Of a stretch of DNA of 64,000 nt, positions 26,145-36,800 are shown piece by piece. The notes under the pieces were generated by a model. It searched no databases, was not told the DNA's origin, and was given only the letters and a program-made list of their open reading frames with translations. The DNA comes from Streptomyces regalis (lineage in GTDB: Bacteria > Actinomycetota > Actinomycetes > Streptomycetales > Streptomycetaceae): the NCBI RefSeq assembly GCF_001509475.1, contig NZ_LLZG01000277.1:1-64000 (forward strand), given 5' to 3'. Position 1 is the stretch's first letter. Every line of letters begins with the position of its first letter. The position numbers and the translations under genes are program-made.

Positions 26145-28405
26145 GCGGCTTCGCCGCGCAGCGGCACCGCGCCGACCTCCCGCCCAACCCCCTCTACCGC
26201 GACCCCACCGCCCCCGTGGACGCCCGAGTCCGCGACCTTCTCTCCCATATGACTCTGCGCGAGAAGGCCGGCCAGCTCAACCAGCGGATGTACGGCTGGA
26301 ACGCCTACCGCCGCACCCCCGACGGTCGCTTCGAACTCACCGATGCCCTGTACGCCGAGACCGACCGCTTCGAGGGACTCGGCGCCCTCTACGGACTCCA
26401 GCGCGCGGACGCCTGGTCCGGCGTCGACCACAGCAACGGGCCCGGCGCCGAGGACGGTGCGGCCCTCGCCGACCTGGTGCAGCGGCATGTCGTCGAGCGC
26501 AGCCGGCTCGGCATTCCGGCGCTGTTCGTCGAGGAGGTGCCGCACGGGCTCATGGCCCTCGACGGCACGGTCCTCCCGGTCAATCTGGCCGTCGGCGCCA
26601 CCTGGGACCCCGAGCTGTACGAGCGGGCGGCCGCCCATGCCGCCGCCGAACTGCGGGCTCGCGGCGGGCATGTCGCCCTCGTCTCGGCCCTCGACATCGC
26701 CCGTGACCCGCGCTGGGGACGTACCGAGGAGTGCTTCGGGGAGGACCCGTACCTGGCTGCCCGGCTCACCGAGGCGCTCGTACGCGGCATGCAGGGCGAG
26801 CACGCCGAGTTCTTCGCCGCCGACAAGGCTCCCGTCGTCCTCAAGCACTTCGCCGGACAGGGCGCCACCGTCGGCGGCCGCAACTCCGCCGAGTCCGAGC
26901 TGGGCCTGCGCGAGCTGCACGAGATCCACCTCCCCGCCGCCCGCGCCGGCATCCGCGCCGGGGCCGCCGCCGTCATGGCCGCCTACAACGAGGTCGACGG
27001 GATGCCCTGCTCCGGCAACCGGGCCCTGCTCAGCGAACTCCTCAGGGACCGCTGGGGTTTCGACGGGCTCGTCATGGCGGACGGCCTCGCCGTGGACCGG
27101 CTGGCCCGCATCACCGGCGACAAGGTCTCCGCGGGCGCCCTCGCGCTCAACTCCGGTGTCGATCTGAGCCTTTGGGACGAGGGCTTCACACATCTGCAGG
27201 CGGCGGTCGAACGGGGGCTGGTGGCCGAGGAGACCCTCGACACCGCCGTCGCCCGCGTCCTGCGCCTCAAGTTCCGCCTGGGGCTGTTCGACCGGCAGCA
27301 CACCACGCCTCCGCCCCCGCCCTCGACCCCGGTCGGCGGCAGCGACGTCAGCGGCGCTCTCGCCCGCGCCGCCGTCACGCTGCTCCGCAACGACGGCGTC
27401 CTGCCGGTGGCGGCCTCCGTCTCCCGTATCGCCGTACTGGGGCCCCAGTCGGCCACCACCGCCCACCAGTCGGGCGACTACACGGCCCCGCAACGTCCCG
27501 GCACGGGCACCAGCGTCCTCGACGCCCTGCGCACGCTCGCCCCGCCCGGCGTCGACATCCGGTACGCCCGCGGCTGCGCCCTCACCGGTGGCGACGTCTC
27601 CGGCGTCCCCGAGGCCGTCGCCGCGGCCGCCGCCTCCGACCTGGCCGTGGTCGTCCTGGGCGGCAGCAGCGCCCGTACGCCCGAGACGGGCTTCGCCGAC
27701 AACGGGGCGGCCCTGACCGCCGTGTCCGAGATGACCTGCGGTGAGGGCGCCGACCTGGCGGGACTGCGGCTGGGTGCCGCGCAGTACGCGCTCCTGGACG
27801 CCGTGGTCGCGACGGGGACGCCGACGGCGGCCGTGCTGATCCAGGGCCGCCCGCACGTCGTGCCCGACACCGCGGGCGCGCTGCTCACCGCCTGGTATCC
27901 CGGCCCGTGGGGCGGCGAGGCGATCGCCGAGGTGCTGCTCGGGCTCACCGAACCCGTCGGCCGGCTGCCGGTCTCCTTGCCGCGCTCGGCCGCCCAACTC
28001 CCCGTCCACTACAACCACAAGGACACCGAGTACGGCGGCTACGTCGACGAGAGCGCCGAGCCGCTCCACTCCTTCGGGCACGGGCTGTCGTACACGCGTT
28101 TCTCCTACGGCCCGCCGAGCCTGTCCGGTCGCGGCGTCACGGTCGAGGTCACCAACACCGGGGAGCGGCACGGGCGTACGGTTGTGCAGGTCTATCTGAG
28201 GCGTCTGATCACGTCCGTCTGGCCACGCACCCTCGAACTGTGCGCGTTCGAGGGGGTCGACCTCGCACCGGGGGAGCGCCGCGCGGTGACTCTCCACCTC
28301 GATGCCGACCAGCTGGGCCGGGACGGCACCCTGGAGGTCCGGGTCGCGCAGTCCTCCCGGGCCGCGCTCGACGCCGTACCGCTCGTGCTGGACCTCAGAG
28401 GCTGA
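26141..28405 (+). CDS. Glycoside hydrolase family 3 (BglX-like)
   Basis: A 754-residue enzyme with the complete two-domain GH3 architecture and a C-terminal fibronectin-III-like domain (about 650-754, ending VEVRVAQSSRAALDAVPL). The N-terminal barrel has LVLKHFAGQ-type VVLKHFAGQGATVGG, and the nucleophile Asp in FDGLVMADGLAVDRL. No signal peptide is visible, so it is probably intracellular. BglX relatives act on beta-glucosides, beta-xylosides or beta-GlcNAc. Coupling by ATGA to a GlcNAc-type kinase suggests an amino-sugar or gluco-oligosaccharide substrate, but this is inference. Confidence 0.92.
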   Translation: MSGFAAQRHRADLPPNPLYRDPTAPVDARVRDLLSHMTLREKAGQLNQRMYGWNAYRRTPDGRFELTDALYAETDRFEGLGALYGLQRADAWSGVDHSNGPGAEDGAALADLVQRHVVERSRLGIPALFVEEVPHGLMALDGTVLPVNLAVGATWDPELYERAAAHAAAELRARGGHVALVSALDIARDPRWGRTEECFGEDPYLAARLTEALVRGMQGEHAEFFAADKAPVVLKHFAGQGATVGGRNSAESELGLRELHEIHLPAARAGIRAGAAAVMAAYNEVDGMPCSGNRALLSELLRDRWGFDGLVMADGLAVDRLARITGDKVSAGALALNSGVDLSLWDEGFTHLQAAVERGLVAEETLDTAVARVLRLKFRLGLFDRQHTTPPPPPSTPVGGSDVSGALARAAVTLLRNDGVLPVAASVSRIAVLGPQSATTAHQSGDYTAPQRPGTGTSVLDALRTLAPPGVDIRYARGCALTGGDVSGVPEAVAAAAASDLAVVVLGGSSARTPETGFADNGAALTAVSEMTCGEGADLAGLRLGAAQYALLDAVVATGTPTAAVLIQGRPHVVPDTAGALLTAWYPGPWGGEAIAEVLLGLTEPVGRLPVSLPRSAAQLPVHYNHKDTEYGGYVDESAEPLHSFGHGLSYTRFSYGPPSLSGRGVTVEVTNTGERHGRTVVQVYLRRLITSVWPRTLELCAFEGVDLAPGERRAVTLHLDADQLGRDGTLEVRVAQSSRAALDAVPLVLDLRG

Positions 28406-28414
28406 GAGGGCCGT

Positions 28415-29650
28415 TCAGGGTCTGCGGTCGTGGAAGGTGCGGCGCAGGTCGCTCACCCAGGCGTCGGGGTTCTCCCAGGGGATGAAGTGGCCGCCGTGGT
28501 CGTGGGCGTTGACGTTGACGTGGTTGAACCAAGCGGCCTGCGGGCCGGACTTGAAGGCCCGGACGCGTTCGTCGGCGGTGTGGATGCCGGGCGGGTTCTC
28601 GTACGTGACGAAGGTGAGGCCGACCGGGGCCTGCACGACCGGGGTGCGGTCGTGTGCGGGGGCCCAGGGGTAGCGGTTGGCGTTGGCGTAGTAACGCATC
28701 GACGTGGCAATGGAGTTGTTCACCCAGTAGATCGTGGCGTGGGTGAGCAGGTCGTCCTTGGTGAAGACGGACTCGACGTCGCCGCCGTTGTCGCTCCAGG
28801 CGTGGAAGCGTTCCAGCAGCCAGGCGAGCAGTCCGGCGGGTGAGTCGCTCAGCCCGTGGGCCAGGGTGGCTCCGTCGAGCATGTGCACGGCGAGGTGGGG
28901 CGCCCAGCGGTGGTCCAGCTCGATGATGCGGGCGCGGACGTCGGCGGGCTGGTCGTCGGTGAGGGGCCGGTTCCGGGCGAAGTCCCAGGCGCGGGGGCCG
29001 GTGAAGAAGTCGAGCGGCAGCCCGGAGCCGATGTGGATGCCGTACAGCTCGTCGGCGTACTTGTGGCCGAGCTGGCTGGAGACGATCCCGCCGATGTCGC
29101 AGCCCCCGGCGGCGTATTTCTCGTATCCCAGGGTCTCGGTCATCAGGGTGTGCCAGAGGTCGGAGACCTTCCAGAAGTTGACGTCCGCAAAGCCGGTGAG
29201 CGGGCCGGGGAAACCGAAGCCGGGCAGGGACGGCACGATGACGTCGAACGCGTCGGCGGGGTCACCGCCGAACGCGGCCGGGTCGGCGAGCGGGTCGATC
29301 ACCTTCGCCCAGTGCCAGAACGTCCACGGCCAGCCGTGGGTGAGGATCAACGGGATCGGGCGGGGGCCGCGGCCGGGCTTGCGCATGAAGTGCACCGGGA
29401 CACCGGCGACGCTCACCTGGTAGTGCTCGTAGGCGTTGATGGCGGCCTCGGCGTTGCGCCAGTCGTAGCCGTCCCGCCAGTAGGCGACCAGCTCACGCAG
29501 ATAGCTGTCCGGGACGCCGTAGGACCAGTCCCCATTCCCCTCGTCCAGCGGCGGACGCGTCAGTGTGAGACGGACGCGCAGGTCATCGAGGACCTCGTCG
29601 GACACATGGATCGGGGTGGGTTCCAGGGGGAAGGCGTGCGGGGTGGTCAA
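28415..29650 (-). CDS. Epoxide hydrolase (EHN domain, alpha/beta-hydrolase)
   Basis: A 411-residue enzyme with the N-terminal epoxide-hydrolase domain (LRVRLTLTRPPLDEGNGDWS) and the alpha/beta core: oxyanion motif LTHGWPWTFWHW, nucleophile Asp in AAGGCDIGGIVSSQ, and the catalytic His in HDHGGHFIPWENP. Family members open epoxides with water. It converges with the GH3 gene with only nine bases between stops and does not look like part of glycan breakdown, so it may be an unrelated neighbour or a late insertion between the GH genes and their transporter. Confidence 0.9.
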   Translation of the reverse strand: MTTPHAFPLEPTPIHVSDEVLDDLRVRLTLTRPPLDEGNGDWSYGVPDSYLRELVAYWRDGYDWRNAEAAINAYEHYQVSVAGVPVHFMRKPGRGPRPIPLILTHGWPWTFWHWAKVIDPLADPAAFGGDPADAFDVIVPSLPGFGFPGPLTGFADVNFWKVSDLWHTLMTETLGYEKYAAGGCDIGGIVSSQLGHKYADELYGIHIGSGLPLDFFTGPRAWDFARNRPLTDDQPADVRARIIELDHRWAPHLAVHMLDGATLAHGLSDSPAGLLAWLLERFHAWSDNGGDVESVFTKDDLLTHATIYWVNNSIATSMRYYANANRYPWAPAHDRTPVVQAPVGLTFVTYENPPGIHTADERVRAFKSGPQAAWFNHVNVNAHDHGGHFIPWENPDAWVSDLRRTFHDRRP

Positions 29651-29680
29651 GGCGTGGTTCCTTACCAGGTAGGGGCAAGC

Positions 29681-30565
29681 TCAGAGTTTGACGGCCCCCG
29701 ACGAGACCCCCCTGTAGAACCACCGCTGCGTGATCACGAACAGCACCAGCACCGGGATCACCGAGATCACCGACCCCGCCATGACCAGCCGCTGGTCGTA
29801 CCCGAACGACGACGTCTGCAGCCGGGCCAGACCCAGGGTCAGCGTGAACTGTTCCTCGGAGCGCAGCACGATCAGTGGCCAGAGGAAGTCGTCCCAGGCG
29901 CTGATGAAGGTGTTGATGGTGACGACCAGGATCGCGCCGTAGGCGGAGGGGAGGTAGAGGTGGCGGAATCGCTTCCACTCGCCTGCCCCGTCCAGCATCG
30001 CCGCGTCCTCGATCTCGCGCGGGACGGCGAGGAACGCGGCCCGCATGATGAGGACGTTGATCGCGGCGACGAAGCCGGGCAGCCAGACGCCGACGAGGTT
30101 GTCGACCAGGCCCAGGTCACGGACGCTGAGGAACAGCGACACCATGATCGACTCGAAGGGGAACATCATGGACGCCATCAGCAGCACCCAGACCAGCCCC
30201 CGGCCCTTCCAGCCGGGCTTGGAGAGCATGTAGCCGGCCATGGTGGAGAAGGCGAGCTGGCTGGCGATCGAGATGACCGCGACGAACAGGCTGTTCCTGA
30301 TGTACGTCCACACCGGGACCTGGTCGAAGACCTGCTCGTAGGCGCGCAGGGTCGGGTGGTGCGGGATCAGGGAGGCGCCCGAGCCGAAGACGTCCTCGCC
30401 CGCGCCCTTGAGCGACGACAGCACCTGCCAGATCAGGGGGCCGACGGTGATGAACAGGACGAAGACCAACAGCACGTAGCGGACGACGAGTTCCCGGGGG
30501 CGGCCGTAGTCGCGCCAGCGGGGCGTCAGGCGTCGGCGTTTCACCGGGACCGGCGCGGTCGTCAT
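29681..30565 (-). CDS. CUT1 sugar ABC transporter permease (MalG-like)
   Basis: A 294-residue inner-membrane protein with six membrane segments and the permease EAA loop EIEDAAMLDGAGEWKRF. The ATG at 30565 overlaps the stop of the partner permease by ATGA. With the genes at 30562 and 31605 it forms an importer lacking its own ATPase; actinobacterial CUT1 systems usually share the MsiK ATPase encoded elsewhere. It probably imports oligosaccharides released by the mannosidase and hexosaminidases. Confidence 0.92.
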   Translation of the reverse strand: MTTAPVPVKRRRLTPRWRDYGRPRELVVRYVLLVFVLFITVGPLIWQVLSSLKGAGEDVFGSGASLIPHHPTLRAYEQVFDQVPVWTYIRNSLFVAVISIASQLAFSTMAGYMLSKPGWKGRGLVWVLLMASMMFPFESIMVSLFLSVRDLGLVDNLVGVWLPGFVAAINVLIMRAAFLAVPREIEDAAMLDGAGEWKRFRHLYLPSAYGAILVVTINTFISAWDDFLWPLIVLRSEEQFTLTLGLARLQTSSFGYDQRLVMAGSVISVIPVLVLFVITQRWFYRGVSSGAVKL

Positions 30566-31602
30566 GCCTCGTCCTCCTTCGTCAGGCGCTGGGCGAGCAG
30601 CGTGAGGCCCAGGGTGAGTGCGAACAGGGCGACGCTGACCGCCGCGCCGTAGCCGGCGTTGCCGGTGAGCGGGTCGAGGCCGACGTCCCGGATGTAGAAG
30701 GGGAGCGTGCGGTCGGCGCCGCCGGGGCCGCCGGTGGAGCCGCCGAGCATGTAGATCTCGGTGAAGACGCGCAGCGAGCCGATGCCGGTGAGGGTGCCGA
30801 CCAGCATCATCGACGTGCGTACGCCGGGCACGGTGACGTGCCAGAAGCGGCGTACCGCACCGGCGCCGTCCACAGCGGCCGCCTCGTGGAGTTCCTTGGG
30901 GACGTTCCCGAGCGCGGCCAGGTAGAAGATCATGTACCAGCCGAGGCCCTTCCACAGCGTCAGGCCCATCGCCGACAGCAGGATCAGCCAGGAGTCGGAC
31001 AGGAACGGGATGGCGTCCCGGATGATGTGCGCCTTCTGCAGCCAGGTGTTGACCAGGCCCTGGTCGCTCAGCAGCCACTGCCAGCTCAGGCCCACGACCA
31101 CGCTGGAGGCGAGGACGGGGGTGTAGAAGGCGGAGCGGAAGAAGCCGATGCCCGGGAGGTTCTTCTCGACCAGGATGGCGAGCAGCAGCGGCAGCAGCAC
31201 CATCAGCGGGACCACGATCAGCGCGTACAGCAGGCTGTTGCGGGTGGCCAGCCAGAAGTCGGCGTCGGAGAGCATCCGCCGGTAGTTGTCCAGGCCGACC
31301 AGGTCGTACGCGCCGCCCAGCGGCTTGGCGTCGGTGAAGGACACCAGGATCGTGTTCAGGAACGGGAACACCCCGAACACCGTCGTGCCGATGATCGCCG
31401 GGAGCATCCACAGCCAGGGCAGCCACCAGCGGCGGTAGAGCGCCGCGCCCCCCGCGTCCGCCGCCGGGCCGGGCGTCACGGAGCGCAGGGCGCGGCGCAG
31501 CGGCCCCGGCGGAGGCGGTGCGGGGGAAGCGCCGGGGCGCGGGGCGCCCGCCCCCGGGGGAGCGGGAACGGGCGCCTTGTCCAGTGCGGAGCGCTGAGTC
31601 AT
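30562..31602 (-). CDS. CUT1 sugar ABC transporter permease (MalF-like)
   Basis: A 346-residue permease with a long Pro/Ala-rich cytoplasmic N-terminus (about 55 residues), then six membrane segments and the EAA loop ELHEAAAVDGAGAVRRF. It follows the binding-protein gene by two bases and overlaps the next permease by four. It pairs with the permease at 29681. Confidence 0.92.
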   Translation of the reverse strand: MTQRSALDKAPVPAPPGAGAPRPGASPAPPPPGPLRRALRSVTPGPAADAGGAALYRRWWLPWLWMLPAIIGTTVFGVFPFLNTILVSFTDAKPLGGAYDLVGLDNYRRMLSDADFWLATRNSLLYALIVVPLMVLLPLLLAILVEKNLPGIGFFRSAFYTPVLASSVVVGLSWQWLLSDQGLVNTWLQKAHIIRDAIPFLSDSWLILLSAMGLTLWKGLGWYMIFYLAALGNVPKELHEAAAVDGAGAVRRFWHVTVPGVRTSMMLVGTLTGIGSLRVFTEIYMLGGSTGGPGGADRTLPFYIRDVGLDPLTGNAGYGAAVSVALFALTLGLTLLAQRLTKEDEA

Positions 31603-31604
31603 CG

Positions 31605-32975
31605 TCAGCTGCCCTGCTCGATCAGCTCGTTGGCCTTCGACTGCGCTTCGTCCAGCGCGTCCTGAGCGCTCTTCTTGCCCTGCATGGCGAGCTGGATCTG
31701 GGCCGATATGGCGTTCAACTCGCCCGGTGTGAGAGCGATTTCGTCGGCCGTGGCGGTCTGCCGGTCACCGGCGACGATCTTGCGGGCCTCGGCGAACGGG
31801 TCGGTTCCCTCCACCTTCTGGAAGAACGGGTCCTTCAGCGACTCGGTCGTCGAGGGGAAGATGACGACGTTCGGGTCCTTCGCCCACTGAAGCTGGTTCT
31901 CCGCGTTGGTCAGGAACTGTGCGAAGGCGAGTGCGGTCACCGCGTTCTTGCTGGTGGACGCGACGCCTATGTACTGGGGGGCGCCGACGGTGTGGCCGAG
32001 GTCGTCCAGCATGTAGCGGGCGACGCCCGTCTTCTTGTAGATGGACGGGTTGTTCTGCTGGATGAAGCGCAGGAAGTTGGGGTTCGTCGAGCCGTAGACC
32101 AGCTTGCCCTGGCCGTAGACGTTGGACGGGTCCTGGTTGGAGGAGAGCGAGTCCTTCGGCATCGCACCGGCCTTGTAGAGCTTGGCCATGCCCTCGACCC
32201 ACTGCACGGTCTTGGGGTCGTCGGCGAAGGTGAACTTCTTGCCGTCGGCGGACAGGACCTGGATGCCCATCTGCTGCCAGTCGGCCGGGATGCGCAGGGA
32301 GGGGTTGGCGAGGAAGGCGTAGTACTTGCCGTCGGACACCTTGGCGATCTTCTCGGCGTCGGAGAACAGCCCGAGGACGGACGTCGGAGGTTTGGCCGGA
32401 TCCAGGCCCGCGTTCTTCAACAGGTCGCTGTTGAAGGTCTGCACGATGCCGCCGGAGTACCAGGGCAGCACGCTGTGCACCTTCGTGCCGTCGGCCTCGG
32501 CGTAGGTGCTGGACTTCCACATCGACCCGGTGAACGGCTTGCCCGCGTCCGGGGCCTTGTCGTCGAGGTTCAGCAGATAGCCGTTCTTCGTCAGCGCCAC
32601 CGCCGTGTTGACGTTGATGTTCACCACGTCCGGCAGCGTGCAGCCCTGCGCGTCGGCGACCAGGCGCTGGGTGAACGTGGCGTCGCCGGGGTCGTCGATC
32701 CACTTGACCTTCGTGTCCGGGTGCTCCTTCTCGAAGGCGTCGATGACGCCGTTGAAGTAGTCGCCGAAGTCCTTCTTCAGATTGGTCGTCTGGAAGGTGA
32801 TGTCGCCCTTGACGTCCCCGGAGAGCGCGCCGGACCCGACGTTCGCCTTGTCGACCTTGCAGCCGCCGGCCGTGGCCTCGCCGTCGTCGGAGCCGCCGGA
32901 GAGGCCGCAGCCGGCGGCTGCGAGTGCCAGGGCGAGGAAACATGCCAGGGATCCGGGAAGTCTGCTTGCGCGCAT
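31605..32975 (-). CDS. Sugar-binding lipoprotein of the CUT1 ABC transporter
   Basis: A 456-residue solute-binding protein with lipobox LAAAGCG near residue 22. The mature part has the type-1 fold start GDITFQTTNLKKDFGDYFNGV and the usual TLPDVVNINVNTA, PWYSGGIVQTFNSDLL and FAQFLTNAENQLQW segments. It catches the oligosaccharide outside the membrane. The gene is the first of the transporter operon, and a 15-bp operator-like site lies 40 bp upstream of its start. Confidence 0.92.
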   Translation of the reverse strand: MRASRLPGSLACFLALALAAAGCGLSGGSDDGEATAGGCKVDKANVGSGALSGDVKGDITFQTTNLKKDFGDYFNGVIDAFEKEHPDTKVKWIDDPGDATFTQRLVADAQGCTLPDVVNINVNTAVALTKNGYLLNLDDKAPDAGKPFTGSMWKSSTYAEADGTKVHSVLPWYSGGIVQTFNSDLLKNAGLDPAKPPTSVLGLFSDAEKIAKVSDGKYYAFLANPSLRIPADWQQMGIQVLSADGKKFTFADDPKTVQWVEGMAKLYKAGAMPKDSLSSNQDPSNVYGQGKLVYGSTNPNFLRFIQQNNPSIYKKTGVARYMLDDLGHTVGAPQYIGVASTSKNAVTALAFAQFLTNAENQLQWAKDPNVVIFPSTTESLKDPFFQKVEGTDPFAEARKIVAGDRQTATADEIALTPGELNAISAQIQLAMQGKKSAQDALDEAQSKANELIEQGS

Positions 32976-33014
32976 GGGTGCCCTCCTGCGGCCGACTGGA
33001 CGGCCGGGTTTCGC

Positions 33015-33029
33015 TGGTTCAAATCACCA
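33015..33029 (+). promoter_or_regulatory. Operator-like site TGGTTCAAATCACCA
   Basis: This 15-mer, with TGGT and ACCA ends 7 bp apart, lies between the binding-protein start (32975) and the gene ending at 33109. Near-copies occur at 25088, 38119 and 39219. It is the best version of the shared motif and would control the sugar transporter operon. Confidence 0.65.
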
Positions 33030-33108
33030 ACTTGGACGCTGATTGATGAAAAGGTGGACCAGAATTCATCGGAGGTCAATGGGTTGCCGTGTTGCTTTTA
33101 CGTTCCGG

Positions 33109-33828
33109 TCAGTGGCGGTGCTCGTGGTCCGGGTGGGACGGGTCGCCCGGGTGCTCGTGGCCCGGGGCGTACTCCACGCCGGTGCGGGCCTGGTCCAGCC
33201 AGCCGAAGAAGGCCCGCCGGCCGAGTGCCTGTCGCAGCTCGTGGGCGATGCCCTCGCGGGCCTGCTCGTACGGCAGGAAGTCCGCGGGCGCGGCGGTGGC
33301 GCCGAAGGGGTCGACGCCGCGTCTGAGGGCGTCCGGGGTGAGGAAGCGGTCGCGGTTGCGGTCGTAGTAGTCGCGTACGGCCGTTTCCGGGACGTCCTGT
33401 TCCGCCTCCAGTTCGGTGAGCAGGAGACGGGCGGCGGGGGAGTGGGCCAACGCCGCCGCGACGATGCTGCCGAGGTCGGCGACGGTTCGCTCCGCGGGTA
33501 GTGCCGCGACAGGCAGTGTTTTGTCTGCGGTGACGTCGTGGCTGGTCGCGCCCACGCGGCGGAGCCGCATATCGACACTGTCCGCGCCCCTTGAGGGCGC
33601 TGCTGAACCGTGGACTGACGGCTGCAGCCCGCGCTCTGCGCAGGCCCGCCGGGCGAGTTCGTCGGTCACCACCACCTGTGTCGCCCAGCGTCGCCGCTGC
33701 CGTTCGGCTCTGGCAAGCGCCTCGGGCTGGGTCTTGCGGTCGCGGAGCGGAACGATTTCCAAGAAGGCGTCCACGCGTTCCTTCGGGATCGCCTCACCGC
33801 GTACGAGAGCCGCGTGTTCCCCGCTCAC
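33109..33828 (-). CDS. Parvulin/SurA-like protein with His-rich tail
   Basis: A 239-residue protein from the GTG at 33828, which overlaps the mannosidase stop by GTGA. The central part, SIVAAALAHSPAARLLLTEL and AVRDYYDRNRDRFLTPDAL, resembles the N-terminal and linker region of peptidyl-prolyl isomerases of the PpiC/SurA type, but no complete parvulin core is evident. Streptomyces relatives often carry the label malonyl-CoA transacylase, which the sequence does not support. The tail, GHEHPGDPSHPDHEHRH, could bind metal. It may help fold or localise the mannosidase; this is inferred from coupling only. Confidence 0.65.
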   Translation of the reverse strand: MSGEHAALVRGEAIPKERVDAFLEIVPLRDRKTQPEALARAERQRRRWATQVVVTDELARRACAERGLQPSVHGSAAPSRGADSVDMRLRRVGATSHDVTADKTLPVAALPAERTVADLGSIVAAALAHSPAARLLLTELEAEQDVPETAVRDYYDRNRDRFLTPDALRRGVDPFGATAAPADFLPYEQAREGIAHELRQALGRRAFFGWLDQARTGVEYAPGHEHPGDPSHPDHEHRH

Positions 33829-36800
33829 GGCCGCACCTCCAGCTCCACCGCCTCCGTATACGCCACACAGCCGTGCCAGCCCACCTTCGCCATCAGCCAG
33901 TACGACCCCGGCGGCACCGCCCCGCCGTCCACCTCGATCTCGCACTCCAGCTGCTCCCCGCCCGCCACGGTGAAGCCCTGGCAGCCCGGCGTCACGCCCG
34001 CCCAGGTTCCCCACGAGGACACGGCCCACAGAGAGCCGCTGACCGGGCCCCGGGTCGGGTTGCGCAGGGTCACCGGGACTCGCGCCCGTTCGCCCCGGCG
34101 AACGGTGACGCGCTCAACTCCCAGCGCAGTCACGAGCGTTGGACCGGTATGCCCCTCCGGCACATCCAGCGCCACCACGTCCTCGTACGTCTGCCCGCCG
34201 TGCCGCAACCGAGCGGCGAGCCAGTGCCGTCCCGGCTCCGCGTCGGGCGGTGGTGTCACCGTGACCTCGGCCATCGTGAACCCGCCGGGGCCCAGGGTGT
34301 ACGGCAGTTCGCTCGGCTCGACGGACCAGCCGGGCGGGACGTGCAGGCTCACCGTGCCCGACACCGGAGCGTCGGTCAGTTCCGAGCCGACCCGGACCGT
34401 CGCCGTGACGGGGCCGCCGTCGGCGACGGTGAGGGTGGTCGGGGAGACGTACACCGCGACCGGCATGTTGCCGCGCGGGGCGGGGCCGGAGTTGTGGAGC
34501 CAGTAGCGGGTGGGGACGGGCTGGGCGGGTTCGTGGGCGGCGATGCCGGGGCCGGGGGAGGTTTCCGCGTCGGCGGTGGCGAGGAGGGTGGCCACCTCGA
34601 AGCCGGTCAGCCCGACCTCCAGCACCCCCTGCCCGTCCGGCGTCAGCGGCTCCCCCCGCCGCTCCAGTACGTCCGCCCGCGCACCGTCCGTCCACTCCCG
34701 CGGCCCGCGCACCCGCGCCCGCACCGGCCGTCCGTTCACCTCGTGCACCCGTACGGCGACCCCGCTCCCCGGATCCGCCGCTGCCACGCTCCCCCGCGCG
34801 AGCGGCGACCCGGCCGGCTTGAGCGCGTCGAGCAGTACCTCCCCGGCGGGCTCGAGCCCCAACAGCACAGCCTTCCTCGGCAGTACGGCATCCTCGGCGG
34901 CCGTCTGCCTCAGCCGTGCCGTCAGCGGATGGTTGAACGCATGCCCGGCCTGTGGCAGCCGCAGCTCCCGCCAGTCGCCCGCGCCCGCGACCACGGCGTA
35001 CTCGAAGGTGTGCGACCAGCGCTGGAGCTGGAAGGCCGAGCCGTCGGGTGTCGTACGCCGGGGTGGGTCCACCCAGATGCCGGAGGGCCAGCCCGTGCAG
35101 GAGCGCATCAGCGACATGTAGAGGTCGCCGGAGGACGTCACCACGCAGCCCGGCGTCCCCCGGTTCAGGACCGCGAAGCTGCGGCCGTCCCACGCGTCCC
35201 CGGGCGGCAGGGCCTCCCCGCCGCCTGCCGCTGTGGCCCGCAGGACCGCGTCGTCCAGGTCGGCGATGAGCGCGTCGACGGCTTTGGCGTCGTCCTCGGG
35301 GCGGGTGCCCGCCACCACGAGCAGCGGCAGCCGCTCCAGGTCGCGCAGGTCGGCGCCGGGCACCCACTCCTCCCGCAGTGAGGCGCGCGGTGCGACCCAG
35401 ACGGCGGCCACTCCTCGTTCGGCGAGCTGCCGGCGCAGTTCGCGGCCGGCCGCCGGGTCCCAGCCGAGGGCCTCGGCGACCACGGTGTTGCGCTCGGGCG
35501 CGCCGACCGCGATCCGGATGTCGGGCAGGTTCGAGTCGACCTCCAGGTCGCCGTAGCGCGGGCCTCCGGCGATCGTCGAGGTCGCCGTCACGCCCACGCG
35601 CACCAGGGCCGCCGCGAGCGCGGCGCCCAGCTCACCGGCGTCGTCCCAGGAGGAGTACACCAACTCGGCGACACCGATGGACCGTTCGCCGAGAGGGCCT
35701 CCGGAGCCGTCGGCCACCGCGACCCGCGCGGTGGACCCCAGTCCGAACCACGTGTTGGCCGGATTGTCCAGCGTCCACGGGAACCGTTCGCTGTCCACCT
35801 CCACGAACCCGAACCCGCGCCCGATCACCGCGTCGGCCACCTCGTGCACCGGCAGCCCGCCGCGCACGTCGGAGGGCCAGCGGACCCGGATGAGGCGGTC
35901 GGCGCCGTCGTAGCCGTCGAGGGTGGTCGTGAGGTCGAGACGGTCGACGCCCTTCCACAGAGTCAGCCGCTGGGTGTAGCGGAAGAGGCCGAGGTCGGCG
36001 CGGACGGTGATCCGCGATCCGGCAGGGGAGTGCTCGACCTCGATGTCGGCCGTGACGTCCCTGCCGCGGGCGGCCGTGGTCCCGGTCGGGGTGAGGTGCC
36101 AGGGGCCCTCGCCGAAGCGCGGGTGCCTCGGGTACTCCTCCTGCACGACGAGTTCGTTGCCGATGTCGCCGGGGCGCAGCAGTTCCCGGCCGCCCTCCGC
36201 GAGCGCCCGCAGGCTGCTGACGGCACCGCCGCGCGCGGGGTCGACGGTCACCTCGTAGAACTCGTTGCGGATGGTGACGCCCTCGCCGTGCGTCCACTCG
36301 GGGACGGTCCCCTGGGCGAGCGGGAGCGCCTTGAGACCCATGCCCGGCACCTCCGGTACGACGACGCGGAGTTCGCCGTCCTCCCGTACGGCGGGCAGGG
36401 GAAGCCCGGTGTCGTCCAACGGGACGAGCCCCGGGTCCTCGACGGCCAGTACGTCCCGCCGCTCCCACGTCGCCGCGTTGAAGACCACCAAGTCGGGTGT
36501 GCCGCCCGGTAGTTGGGCAACCCTCCTCGCGAGCGCGTCGGTCGCGTCGGCGTGCACGGTCTCGGCGAGGTCGTACAACTCCCGCCAGCCGGTGAGCAGA
36601 TCGATGTAGACCTGGTCGGACTCCGAGCCGGTGATGGCGTCGTGATGGGCGCCGTAGATCAGCTGCCGCCACGCCTTGTCGAGTGCCGCGTCCGGATAGG
36701 GGTGCCCGGTCACCAGCGAGGCGAGCGTCGCCCAGGCCTCCGCGTCGGCGAGCAGCGTCTCGCCGTACCGCTGGGCCTGCTTGGTGTCGATGTAGGAGAC

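Noticed and set aside
25814..28297. An 827-codon minus-strand frame opposite the GH3 BglX-like gene
   Set aside because: A GC-rich antisense shadow, rich in Gly, Arg and Asp, with no family motif.
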